Source of the DNA: Gambelia wislizenii
Taxonomy: Eukaryota > Chordata > Lepidosauria > Squamata > Crotaphytidae
NCBI GenBank assembly: GCA_030847615.1
Contig: JAUMIR010000001.1
Span: forward strand, 254,141,187 to 254,205,186
Reading direction: 5' to 3'
Length of the DNA: 64,000 nt
Below the pieces are notes generated by a model that did no database searches, had not been told where the DNA came from, and worked only from the letters and a program-made list of their open reading frames with translations. Positions 54,422-64,000 of the stretch are shown piece by piece. A program made the position numbers and the translations under genes. The stretch's first letter is position 1. Each line of letters starts with the position of its first letter.

Positions 54422-55517
54422 GCTAAATGAGCTAATGATAAAAAGATTTCAAAAACAAATAAGCGAGCCTATTAAAATGCTGCTGATTTTAAATAATATA
54501 CAAACATTTTAAAAACATAACAATAAGGATAAAAGTATAGCACACACACACACACCATTTAAAGATCCCTCTGTGCAACTAGTGTTACCCTTGATGCTAG
54601 TGATGTTGAAATTCCACGTGAAATCAAATTATTAATATTTTGGAGAAATTAGCAACAATGCAACTTGGCAATGTGAAAGGGGGCAACAAGGGGACCTTTA
54701 CACCTATATATACCCCTACTAGCTCTGAATAAGCTAGTAGCTGAACTAGTTCCACACAAGATGAAAGTTAACAATTATCTTTATTAAGAGTTCAAAAATA
54801 ACACTAATCACGCACACAGTCACGCAAGAAGCATTCACACAAGCCTAATGAAAGAAAGGTGGAAGGTACTTGGATAGAGGATATTGTGGGTGATATGACC
54901 TGTCCTGTAGATCCTGGAGTCTCAGAGCAGGGGCTCTGAGGGCAAGCAGCAAACTGGCAGCAGGGAGGAATGGAGCTGAGGCTTGGCTCCACAGATGGAC
55001 AGAGTGTCCTCAGGAAAGAGACCTGTGCACACTTGAGTGCAATTTTCAGGGGGTTTAAATAGGAAATATTTGCCTTCTGGTGATGGGATACTGAGTGAGG
55101 AACAATGTGTTTCAGGTGTGTTCCATGATTAAACAATGGATCTCCGGATATGTTAATGTGCTGCATGTTTGGATTGAATAGCCATGGCTACCTCCTTAAA
55201 TGCCAGGTTTGGGGATCAGGAATGCCCTAATCACAGATGATGAAATTATTGTCTGACACCAGATGTGCTCAGGAAACATTTCCTTCAGTCTGGCATGACC
55301 TTTGTGTTGCCTTAAAATTTGGAATTTTCCATGGCCTCTCCTTAAAGCAAGGCATGACTTGGTTTTTTTTCCAGTGAGCACCTTTTAGGGAATTTTCAGG
55401 GGTCCCTGATCTACTGTAGCTTTCATGGAAGACCATATTAGAGTCAAATTATTAAATATCTGCCAATTATTGGGGTGAACAGGGGCTTGGGATAGCACTA
55501 GTTAATTGCCAAATGCC
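54422..55517. other. Unassigned non-coding DNA
   Basis: Holds an (AC)n run at 54,540-54,556. No coding sequence or repeat family recognised; a minus frame at 54,804-55,166 has no known motif. Confidence 0.5.
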
Positions 55518-55560
55518 TCTTAAAATAAAATAAAATAAAATAAAATAAAATAAAATAAAA
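55518..55560. repeat. (AAAAT)n microsatellite
   Basis: Eight near-perfect AAAAT units. Confidence 0.97.
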
Positions 55561-55574
55561 ACTTTACCTGCTGG

Positions 55575-55835
55575 TAGAAGGAGAGGGGAGAAGGGACAAG
55601 CCTAGTCTCCTGTGGAAGAAAATTCCACAGCCTGGGGAGCAGCCACTGAGAAGGCCTTCTCATTTGCCCTCATGTGGTGGGCCTGTGACAATGCTGGGAC
55701 AAAAAGAAAGCCCTCCCCTGAGGACTGGAAGAGTCTGGAAGCCTCATCAAGGGAAATATAGTAGTGTCTTTCAGATAGTCTTGAGCCAAGCCATTTGGTC
55801 TTGGTTTTATTCCTATAGAACATGGATAGCTACCC
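55575..55835 (+). mobile_element. LINE 3' UTR remnant (L2-like)
   Basis: TTCCACAGCCTGGGGAGCAG, CCACTGAGAAGGCCTTCTCA and TCTTTCAGATAGTCTTGAGC are words of a 3' UTR that is frequent in squamate L2-like elements. No coding sequence. Confidence 0.5.
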
Positions 55836-56559
55836 CTCAGGGATGCTGTAGCAATTAATTTCCTTGAGCAGCAGCAGATTTGTCTAGATATCCTTTGAAG
55901 TCCCTTCCAACTCCATGATTCTCTTTAAACATTATAAAATTAATTTCCAGAAGCGAGGAAGCTCTGCCAAGGCTTTTGGGACCAAAGAAACATCTTTACT
56001 CTGAAGGTTTCCTTTCCAGGAAGTGTTAACAGAAGGAAAGATCACACCCTTCATTTGATATGGAGGAGGATGCCCTTTTAAGAGCTGTGGAACGAAGGAG
56101 AATTTTAACAGCACCCTTTCAAAGGAAGAGACAAATGTGTTTGGAAAGCTTAGACTGAGATAGATTTAAAAATACATGTCTTCAAGCAACTATTGTCATG
56201 GCAACACTTATCTTTTATCCTTTCCCCACACCCTGCTCCTTATGAGTAAGAAGTGTTTTTATTTTTCTCTTTGTGGTAGTTCCTAATCCAGTCTCAGCAT
56301 GACATCTAGTTTCAGCCTAAAACTGGAGATTTTACACATCTATCACACTAATACATGGTCAACAGGCAGAGCACCTGGTCTTCTTCACCTGAAGTCAGGG
56401 CTCATTTTACACTAAAAGAACTGCCAAAAAATAAATAAATAAAAGCAAACGTTGTAAGAAGGATCCAGTTATGACCTTTCTGTGCAGAAAACAATTTTCT
56501 GTGCACACAAAAAATATGCATTTCCCTCATAGAATAAGCACAGAACTCTTGTTTCTGTA
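55836..56559. other. Unassigned non-coding DNA
   Basis: Nothing recognised. Confidence 0.5.
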
Positions 56560-56572
56560 ACACTGCAAAGAT

Positions 56573-56755
56573 TTTCCTTGGGGTTTTTTCCAGGCTGTGA
56601 GACCATGTTCTGGAATAGTTTCTTCCTTTCTCTGAAGATGCCAGCCACAGATGCAGGCGAAACGTTAGAAGTTAACTCTTCCAGAACACGGCCTCACAGC
56701 CTGGAAAAAAACCAAGGGAAATCTATGGATACCGGCCGTGAAAGCCTTCGACTTT
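56573..56755. mobile_element. Minimal Penelope foldback, two inverted tails
   Basis: The element is only a reversed tail (TTTTTTCCAGGCTGTGAGAC...) joined to a forward tail (CTCTGAAGATGCCAGCCACA ... AGCCTGGAAAAAAACC ... GGCCGTGAAAGCCTTCGAC). A 13-bp direct repeat ACACTGCAAAGAT flanks it at 56,560-56,572 and 56,756-56,768. No coding part. See findings. Confidence 0.85.
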
Positions 56756-56789
56756 ACACTGCAAAGATTATTTACTGCCTAGGATTCTC

Positions 56790-56972
56790 TTTGACCCAAA
56801 TCCGTGAATACTCAAGTCCCATTATATGCAATGGCATAGCAAAATGGTGTCCCTTATATAAGATGGCAAAATCAAGGTTTGCTTTTTGGAGTAATGTTTT
56901 TTAAAGAATATTTTCAAACGGTGAATACTTAAATCCGTGAATGCCCAATCCGTGAATATGGAGGGACAACTG
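56790..56972. mobile_element. Mariner-like MITE, family A, copy 3 (left end lost)
   Basis: AATACTCAAGTCCCATTATA to ATGGAGGGACAACTG, ending at TA. About 50 bp of the left end are missing. Confidence 0.88.
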
Positions 56973-56977
56973 TATAT

Positions 56978-57198
56978 AGGTTGACCCCCATATCTGCAGG
57001 GGATATGTCCCAAGACCCCAGTGGATACCTGAAATAGTGGATAATAGGGAACTCCATTATTTCAAATGAGATGAACATCTCACATTGACCATAGAATCAC
57101 ATTGGAGGACCTAGATAGGCCTAAAGAGAACTTATATTTTTGGCTGTGGATAAGTGAAACCGTGGATATCGAATCCATGGATACAGGGAATGACCTGT
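56978..57198. mobile_element. Mariner-like MITE, family B, copy 2
   Basis: AGGTTGACCCCCATATCTGC to ATACAGGGAATGACCTG at TA. It follows family A copy 3 within a few bases. Confidence 0.85.
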
Positions 57199-57199
57199 A

Positions 57200-57654
57200 T
57201 GTTTATCTTTTTCCTTTTTTCCTTTTGCTTTTGTTATTCTCTTGAGTTTGATTGTGAATCATAGTGTGTTAAAACTGATAAATAAGTAATATACCGGTAC
57301 ATAAAGAAGCATTTTAAAATATTCTTTCCATCCTTGCTACTAATCTGCCACAATCTCCGTTCCCCCACCAGAGGCTGTTGCCTCCCTGAGCCTTGTGCCA
57401 GGGCTGGCCCAGAGATTAAAGATGTACTGATAACAGGCAACACAGTGCATCATTCAGCTGTAGAATTCACTGGCACAAGTAACTACAGAAGGCAGCCAAC
57501 CTTGGATGGCTTTTAAAATGGAATGACTACATTCATGGATGTTAGGCCCACCAGCAATTACTAGTCAGAATGACTCACACCTCCAGTATCAAAGGCAATA
57601 TGCCTCTAGAAAAGGATATCAGACAGACAGACGGACAGATACCACTTGCTGGGG
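57200..57654. other. Unassigned non-coding DNA
   Basis: Nothing recognised. Confidence 0.5.
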
Positions 57655-57780
57655 CGTGTGAGATGGAGTACGTCCTCCTGTTAGGCTTCCCACAGGCAAC
57701 TGGTTTGCTACTATGTGAGGAGAATGTTGGACTAGATCATTCCTCAGCGTATGCCTGCATGGGTTCTTCTGTTCTCTAGT
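57655..57780 (+). other. Degenerate LINE 3' end
   Basis: CTTCCCACAGGCAACTGGTT, GAATGTTGGACTAGATCATT and TTCTTCTGTTCT match the same kind of 3' end as 53,056-53,190. Confidence 0.45.
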
Positions 57781-59567
57781 TCTTTTACTTCTTGCTTTTT
57801 ACAGTGCTTTCTAAGGTGCAAAATATAATAGAGGGGAAAAAATACATTGCAGAGGAGGGGGGAGAATACTTTGAATAACTATGGGGTTTTGACAGAATTA
57901 TGCTGGAAGTGCTATTGACTGCTAGGCTTGCCAGATCAATTATTTTTTAAATAACAAAAACACTCTGGTATTGCGATTGGTATTCAGCAGTGACAAATGA
58001 GATGCTTACGTTGCTGAACAAACTATTAGTCATAAATTTTAGAAACACTCCAAGCGGTGCCATGATAAATGTAATGCTGCATCACTGGAGAGACACTTTG
58101 CATTTATACCTTCCATGTCTATAAAATCCTGGCATATTTCCACTGGTTTCCAGGGTCTGTTCAGTGTTCTGCGGTGCTATCTGAACACCTGCACAGATGC
58201 CAAGTCTACTGCATGTTTTACTGAGTAGTTACTTTTTATCTGCAATACAAATTGAGTCATCCTCATAGCTTGGAAGTCACTAGTTATAAACACCCAATCA
58301 CTTGTAATTAGTTCCTTTTCCCAATAGTAAATGTCTAATGCATAACTCATATGTTGTGACTTGAAGGATTCACTCCATTCTTTTTGTGAGGCAATGTTTT
58401 TTGTGTTCCGTGTTTTATATTTATAGATGTGTGACTTCACTAAATGGTGGAAAAGGAATATCAAATGGATCAAGTGCTCCCTCATGCCCTGTTTGAGATG
58501 CTGAGGCAACAACAAGGAGGATGAGCAAGAAATGTTATAGCATTCAGATAGCACCTTAATGTAACTAGCGTAGTTACATTTTAAAATGGGACATAATTAC
58601 TTTATAAAACTGCAAACGATACGTAACTACTCAGATAAGGGGGACTTGGAGGGATAACTCTAATTAATTATTAGAAGTAGTGACCTTAGCATGCCTATAC
58701 TATAGTTGCTGGTTTGCATGTCTCTCTAAGAGTTTAAGCATAGCATACAGTCATAGCATACATATTACTGTCATTTCATGTTTGTTGGTCTCACTTCTTG
58801 CACCAGTTACTCTGCATTTAGTCTGAGTTTGCTTGTCCTTTCATTCCTCCACCTTTGAAGAGTACATGTTACAGGCTATGAGAAGTTACAAAACCTTTAG
58901 AATTTACAAGTAAACCCACTAAGTATATTTTTACAAAGAAGACAAAGCTTGCTTTATTTCTATGCTAGACCCTGGGGTGGCGGTGGCAGGGCAGGACTAG
59001 TGGTTGCTCACCTTCTGCTTGCAAATACTAATTTTTCTGCTTATGAGAGACACTACTATCTCTCACATTCCGCAACCTTTATAAAGTAAGATTCTAAGAT
59101 CTGGTTCTTCTTACCTTTTAATACTTTTCTACAGAATTCTCAAAATGCCTGAATCTTTCAAAGCACCCAGAGCATTTCAGAAATATGATTTCTGCTACAG
59201 ATACTCTATAAGGGAAAAGTTAACTGAACAAAATTAAAATTCATTAAAAATATTTTAAAATATACAACCAGCTGTTTTCTTATAACTCAAACAACTGTCA
59301 AAATATCACCTGTTTTTAATGAATATATTGGAGCCTTAGGATATTAATTATGTTATGTTAAATTATAATATATTGTATTGTATAGACTAGCTATTCAAAT
59401 GTACATCTGAAATAAAGTGCAACTAACCATGTATTTTAAAAGTAATCGCAGTCTGATACAGATGCAATGATTGCATATTTGCAAACCTACTATCATTTAT
59501 CATATTGTGACCTCTGTTCAGCTAAATGTTGGTAGTACAATGTGAAGTTGAAGTACTACCAAACACA
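57781..59567. other. Unassigned non-coding DNA
   Basis: AT-rich. GTAACTAGCGTAGTTAC near 58,562-58,578 is a short palindrome. No coding or repeat feature recognised; the minus frame 58,177-58,554 has no known motif. Confidence 0.5.
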
Positions 59568-59729
59568 GCCAGCATCCATAGATTTTCCTTGTTTTTTTCC
59601 AGGCTGTGAGGCCATGTTCTGGAAGAGTTTATTCCTGATGTTTCACCTGCATCTGTGGCTGGCATCTTCAGAGAATGGTTGGGTAGGAATGTGTGGAGGG
59701 TTTATATACTGTGTTTCCTCATCAGTTTC

Positions 59730-60508
59730 CAGTTTCCAGACCCAGAAAAAAACCACAGGAATGAAGAAAAACACCCACCCAAAAAGAAGCTATTTTTACC
59801 ATATATCAAAGGAGTCACGGACAGAATACGGAGACTGATGAGGAAATACAACCTCCAAACAGTCTACAGACCAACCAAGAAAATCCAAGAAATGCTACGC
59901 TCAGCGAAGGACAAAGAGACCCTCTCACAGCCGCAGGAGTTTACCACATACCATGCAACTGTGGACAACTTTACATAGGGACCACTAAACGCAGTGTGCA
60001 AAAACGAATCAAGGAACATGACAGAAAGTTGATCGTGAGTAAAAATCACTGAAATATAACACTCAAATGTCCCTGCAGTACCGCAACAGTACCGGCAGGG
60101 ATGGGCATCATGCGAAAGGGACGCCCTGCAGTGCAGCAGCCTCGCAACGTGGCGAGGCTGCTTCCATTACATTTAAGACGTCCGAAAAAGTCCAGACACT
60201 GCAGACTGAGCCAGCCAAAAAAATCAGCAGTAGCAGAACATGTTATAAACCAACCTGGACACAAAATGTTATTTAAAAACACCGAAATTCTGGACCAGGC
60301 CAACAACTATCATGTCAGAATGCACAGAGAAACTATTGAAATTCACAGACACCTGGACAACTTCAACAGGAAAGAAGAAATCCTAAAAGTAAACAAAATC
60401 TGGCTGCCAGTCCTGAAAAACACTAAAATCAAAACTCAACACTTGCAAATGAACTCCACCCAGGGACGGGGATTTCCAGCAGACGATGGACCATTAGCCA
60501 ACCATTAG
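59730..60508 (+). pseudogene. Penelope linker and GIY-YIG endonuclease remnant
   Basis: The first part codes KKLFLPYIKGVTDRIRRLMR and YRPTKKIQEMLRSAKDKE, the usual linker between Penelope RT and endonuclease. A frameshift near 59,930 leads to GVYHIPCNCGQLYIGTTKRS, the GIY (GVY) and YIG parts with a C-x-C pair, and then VQKRIKEH with the conserved Arg and His. After the insert, KSAVAEHVINQPGHKMLFKN (usual ...AEH...GH), RMHRETIEIHRHLDNFNRKE and WLPVLKNTK follow. The family makes the nick used for target priming; this copy is interrupted. Confidence 0.9.
60030..60195. mobile_element. DNA transposon fragment in the Penelope coding region
   Basis: The piece between EHDR(K) and the resumed coding sequence has no match to Penelope. 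Its right end GACGTCCGAAAAAGTCC, reversed, reads GGACTTTTTCGGACGTC, close to the family H end. The left end lacks a matching repeat, so it is a truncated or shifted copy. An inner GCAGCCTCGC...GCGAGGCTGC palindrome is present. Confidence 0.5.
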
Positions 60509-60747
60509 CCAAACAGACACTAATCCTCCTTGCATATCTCTACCCAGAAACTAGCCGTTCAAATACACAAATTTACATATCCTCTCCAACAGGGGTTCAC
60601 AGTATATAACCCCCCACACACACACACTCCTACCCAACCATTCTCTGAAGATGCCAGCCACAGATGCAGGGGAAATGTCAGAAATAAACTATTCCAGAAC
60701 ACGGCCTCACAGCCTGGAAAAAACCCAAGGAAAATCTGTGGTAGTTA

Positions 60748-60962
60748 CAGTTGTCCCTCCGTATCCATGGATTTAAGTATTCATGGCTTGGAAATTTTCT
60801 TAAAAAAATAATAATCCAAAAGGCAAACCTTGATTTTGCCATCTTATATAAGGGGCACCATTTTGCTATGCCACTGCATATAATGGGACTTGAGTATTTA
60901 CAGATTTTGGTATCCATGAGGGGTCCTGGAACCAAACCCCAGTGAATATGAAGGGACAATTG
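60748..60962. mobile_element. Mariner-like MITE, family A, copy 4
   Basis: CAGTTGTCCCTCCGTATCC to GAAGGGACAATTG, TA on both sides. It begins a few bases after the Penelope tail. Confidence 0.92.
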
Positions 60963-60964
60963 TA

Positions 60965-62394
60965 TTATGAATGTGCAATTGTGAGATCAATATAAAGCTG
61001 TGCATTAAAAAAACATGGTAGGTGTAATAATAATAACAGTTGCTGAAGATGTTGGTCAAGATCCTGAATACGTTCTTGGTGGTAAGTGTCCCACAAGCAG
61101 AGTTGCACTTAAGAACACTCTGAGCAGTGGAACAGAAGGTGACTTTCACTGATTTCCCCTCAAGTTCCTCTAAACAGTGTTTGGGGGGGGGGTTGGAATC
61201 AGTGAAACTAGTGAAAGTTATCACTAATTTCTCCAATTGGTTTCAGTGGGACTTAAGTTCAACTAGCTTAATCTGGATCCAATCTAAATAATAAGCAGGT
61301 AATAATGTGAAGATGGCCACCAGCCAAGTGAACCAACACTATTTTGGTTGGAGCTGTGCTGAGCCCAAATCTCTTCCAGCCTAGACATTATTTAGGAGCA
61401 TCCAGGCACAGTGGCTCTGTGCCTGAGCAAGAGAAGGTTTGGATCTGGCCAAATCCTCCCTCTCATCATCCCTCCTCTGCCTCCTTTTTGGCTCTTCTGC
61501 CAAGGTATCTTAGCCAGCAGAGGTGTTTGATAGACTGCTCTGTAAGCAGATCTCCGAGATCAGACACCATAACAAAGTTCTGCTGGCAGAAGAGGCCTGT
61601 GCCCAATCTCAATACCCTACATACTGCACATTTTTGGATTAGTATTGCAGTATTCTGTTGCCTTCCAGTCTTGTCACTTTTTATTTCTACAGAACCCTTT
61701 AAATGGGCAAAGTTGTACTGTACAGTATATTATTTTAGTTATCTCATGACTGGTCCAGTAAGGCAAGATAGTCAAGACCTGTCTGGTACAATTGAATTCA
61801 TTGCATATCCAATTCAGGATAAAGCATAGATTTCACACCTCTGTCCTCACTGTACCACAATGGCACCTGTTGACGTTTAGTGTGAAAACATGCAGAACTT
61901 AATATAGACACAGCAAATCTTTAAACAAGTAGCAGATGGGGAAATTCCACAGTACAGTAGTTAGAGCAGAGAAGAAATGTAGGGAAGGGTGAATGAGCTG
62001 AGGGTTCGGATTAGAGCAGAGATGGTGTGGGTGGGGTGTCCAAGAGAAGATACAAGGATGGGCAAGTAAATTTATAGGATTAAGCAGGTTCCTAAATCTA
62101 GACTCTGAAACATATTCTACTGTATTTTCTGTCTGGATTTAAGGAAAAAAGCCACGCTAAAGCTTGAAAATAGGCCGAAATACAAATAATATTAACTTCT
62201 CACTTCTGATCTAAAATGAAGTTGAAGTTCAGAGAAATGCATTTGGTTCTTCATGTTGCTCATTGCCCTGGCTTATAAGGCCAACATCAGGGGGTTGGCA
62301 TGACTATTTGCAGAGATCAATGGCCAGCAAGTGCTGCATTGTCACTTCCCAGAGTCCCTTGTCCTTCCAGGTTCTTTCCTGCTCTGTATAATTC
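60965..62394. other. Unassigned non-coding DNA
   Basis: A plus-strand frame at 61,344-61,829 has 161 codons but no domain, no methionine context of note and low-complexity stretches. A G run occurs at 61,182-61,190. No gene supported. Confidence 0.5.
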
Positions 62395-62950
62395 CCCCCT
62401 CTTCAGCTGCCCAAGTCTTCAAATTCTTTTAATTTTCCCATTTATCTTTTTACAGATTCCAGTGGATTTTCCAATACTATCACCAAGTCATCAGCAAATG
62501 CCCTTAATTTATATCTTTCTTTTTCATTTCTTATACACCTGATTTTCTCGTCCAGCCTTATATCTCTATTCAAGACCTCAAGTACCAGGATAAACAAAAG
62601 TGGTGACAATGGGCATCCTTGTCTTGTTCCTTTTTGTATCTCACTTGGTTAGCTACCTCTCAATTCAATATTATTTGTGCTTTCTGCAAAATATATATCA
62701 ACCCAACCCATTTAATAAATTTGTCTCCAAAACTTATCTCTTCCTAGACTCTGAATAAAAAGTCCAGTTCAAGTTGTCAAAAAACCTTTTCTGCATCTAA
62801 AAAGAAAGCAATGTGGCTTGTTCTTGTGTCATTCTAAATATTCTCATATATCTCACACATTTCTGATGTTATTTCACAATTGTCTTTTAGGTAAAAATCC
62901 ACACTGCTTTTCTGTTTCATCTGCAATGATAAAAATATACTGAAAAACCA
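62395..62950 (-). pseudogene. L1 LINE reverse transcriptase fragment
   Basis: On the minus strand: DAEKAF-like start, then a phrase about FIQSLGRDKFWRQI, QKGTRQGCPLSPLLFILVLE and, after RNEKERYKLR, AFADDLVIVLENPLESVK, the L1 active-site block with the Asp pair. KGTRQGCPLSPLLF is an L1 signature. The fragment covers the RT palm only, with frameshifts, and both ends of the element are missing. Confidence 0.88.
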
Positions 62951-63047
62951 TGAAACAGAACTGTGTATTTCATTTGCACTTTATGGGAAACAAAAATATT
63001 ATTCTAATAAAGTAAGTATTAACCTAAACACTATACCTCTTCCACTA

Positions 63048-63297
63048 CAATAGGACCCCCGTAACACTGGGGATTGGTTCTGGGGGTCTCGAGGATACCA
63101 AAAACCATAGATAATAGTGAACACCACTGAAAATAATGGGACTTCCAGTTTAAAATACCAGAGTTGCCTTGGAGGATCTAGAAAATGGCTAGAGAGAACA
63201 CATTTTCTAGGAAGACTCTATGGTAGGTATGCTGTTTTGTGTCCCGTAGATAATTGAATCAGTGGATAATGAATCAGTGGATAAGGTGTTCCTACTG
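63048..63297. mobile_element. Small mariner-like element, family C, reverse copy
   Basis: CAATAGGACCCCCGTAACAC to GGTGTTCCTACTG before TA. It is the reverse orientation of 20,646-20,899, with shared words CTAGAAAATGGCTAGAGAG and GTGTCCCGTAGATAA. Confidence 0.85.
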
Positions 63298-63307
63298 TAC
63301 TTTACCA

Positions 63308-63352
63308 GCTATTATTTATTTCATTATTTCATTTATTTATTTATTTATTTCA
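63308..63352. repeat. (ATTT)n microsatellite
   Basis: Imperfect TTTA/ATTT tandem, about 45 bp. Confidence 0.9.
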
Positions 63353-63813
63353 TTTTAAAGGCATGAAAAAGTCAAATAAATAAATAAAAGACATCCCAAT
63401 AAGAAGCTTCCTTACTTACACCTTAAAAGCCTACTTAAACAAAAAGATATTTGCCTGCCAGGAAAAGGAAAGCATAATTATATATATAAAAAAACTATAA
63501 CACAAATTCCCATGTCACTGCTTTAGACAATACAGCAAAATGGCATAGACAAATGCACACAAGAACTGTAAAAGGAAAGGATTTGAGATGCATAGAAGGA
63601 AGAACAGAGTGAGGATCTCCTAAAGGCACAGGGAAGATTAAGATGCACAAGAGCATGTCACAAAACCAATATCGCTTGTTATTTGATCTAGTCAGGAGAA
63701 GGAGAGGGGAGTGAAACACAAACAGACTGCATCTCTGTCCCCATTGGCATTTGGATTGGTATGCAATGCCAGCATGGGAGAGCAGAGCATCCAGATCTGA
63801 GGAAGTAGACTAT
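63353..63813. other. Unassigned non-coding DNA
   Basis: Nothing recognised. Confidence 0.5.
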
Positions 63814-64000
63814 GGGTCATCTATACGATTTAAAAAAAATCCGTTTGGGAGGTAAAAAATACGAATAGGCAGCCGTTTGTATGCATACGATCCGCCTACA
63901 TGATTTTTTACCCCCCTAAACTTTGTATGAACCCCTTCCCCAGCTGGCTGGAGCGAGCAAGCCAAGCAGCAGTTTTAAATCTCTCGCCGCTTTTTAAAAA
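63814..64000. mobile_element. DNA transposon left end, cut by window
   Basis: GGGTCATCTATACGATTTAA resembles the end of 31,457-32,005 (GGGCTAGTCTATACGAGG), and both are preceded by CTAT. The rest runs off the window, so the right end cannot be checked. Confidence 0.5.

Larger units (their letters stand above)
59568..60745 (+). mobile_element. Penelope-like element, family P2, with inverted tails
   Basis: A reversed tail (59,571-59,700) opens the element, a GIY-YIG coding remnant follows, and a forward tail (60,634-60,740) closes it. The two tails are inverted copies, e.g. GATGCCAGCCACAGATGCAG against CTGCATCTGTGGCTGGCATC. No RT core is present, so the element is 5'-truncated. A foreign piece interrupts the coding part at about 60,030-60,195. 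Confidence 0.87.

Noticed and set aside
54780..55170. LTR or retroviral remnant
   Set aside because: No TG...CA ends, primer site or coding motif could be found nearby.
61344..61829. A 161-codon frame as a novel gene
   Set aside because: No domain, no codon bias or splice support visible, and this length is expected by chance in a window of this size.

Overview
The window is vertebrate nuclear DNA, most likely from a squamate reptile (lizard). No host exon, rRNA or tRNA gene could be supported, and no open reading frame outside transposons looks conserved. The squamate call rests on the repeat mix: tRNA-headed SINEs of the Sauria type, 5S-rRNA-headed SINEs with the same kind of tail, CR1 LINEs ending in the ATTCTATG-type 3' tail, Penelope-like elements with GIY-YIG domains, L1, and many Tc1/mariner, hAT and Harbinger-like non-autonomous elements. 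It looks like an intergenic or intronic region that has collected and nested retroelements.

Layout. 1-8.0 kb is unassigned DNA. 8.0-9.8 kb holds a Penelope tail, a Tigger-like DNA transposon with a CR1 fragment inside it, and a small TA-flanked element. 11.3-22.7 kb is the most informative region. A decayed Ty1/copia retrotransposon (11,652-16,431) sits inside a CR1 copy. It keeps a 452-bp 5' LTR, a primer-binding site matching the inside of initiator tRNA-Met, gag with a zinc knuckle, a protease motif, a DD35E integrase, part of the reverse transcriptase and an RNase H. Its 3' LTR is split by a 3.6-kb APE-type LINE. The missing halves of the 3' LTR and of the CR1 lie 2-6 kb further on, in reverse orientation, next to a second inverted LINE copy. 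Target-site duplications (TSDs) of the copia element and of both LINEs are split in the matching way, so about 2.3 kb appears to have been inverted by recombination between the two LINE copies.

22.7-30.2 kb: a palindromic Harbinger-like element, a long CR1, Tigger-like and mariner-like elements, a 5S-headed SINE and a reverse-strand Penelope-like element. 31.3-36 kb: tRNA-headed SINEs, one split by a DNA transposon, a hAT element with clear TIRs and TSDs, and Harbinger-like elements. 36.8-40.6 kb: a nearly full-length reverse-strand CR1 and a DNA transposon. 44.5-49.1 kb: a 1.25-kb DNA transposon inside a 5S-headed SINE, and a Penelope-derived inverted structure split by a Harbinger-like element. 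49.2-53 kb: a reverse-strand APE LINE of another lineage, with a small mariner-like element inside its RT. 53.4-64 kb: more Harbinger-like, SINE, Penelope, mariner-like and L1 remnants; a DNA transposon end runs off the window.

Every coding region seen is a broken transposon gene. The window is best read as a stratigraphy of insertions; several cases show the site both empty and filled, which fixes transposon ends and TSD lengths without outside data.
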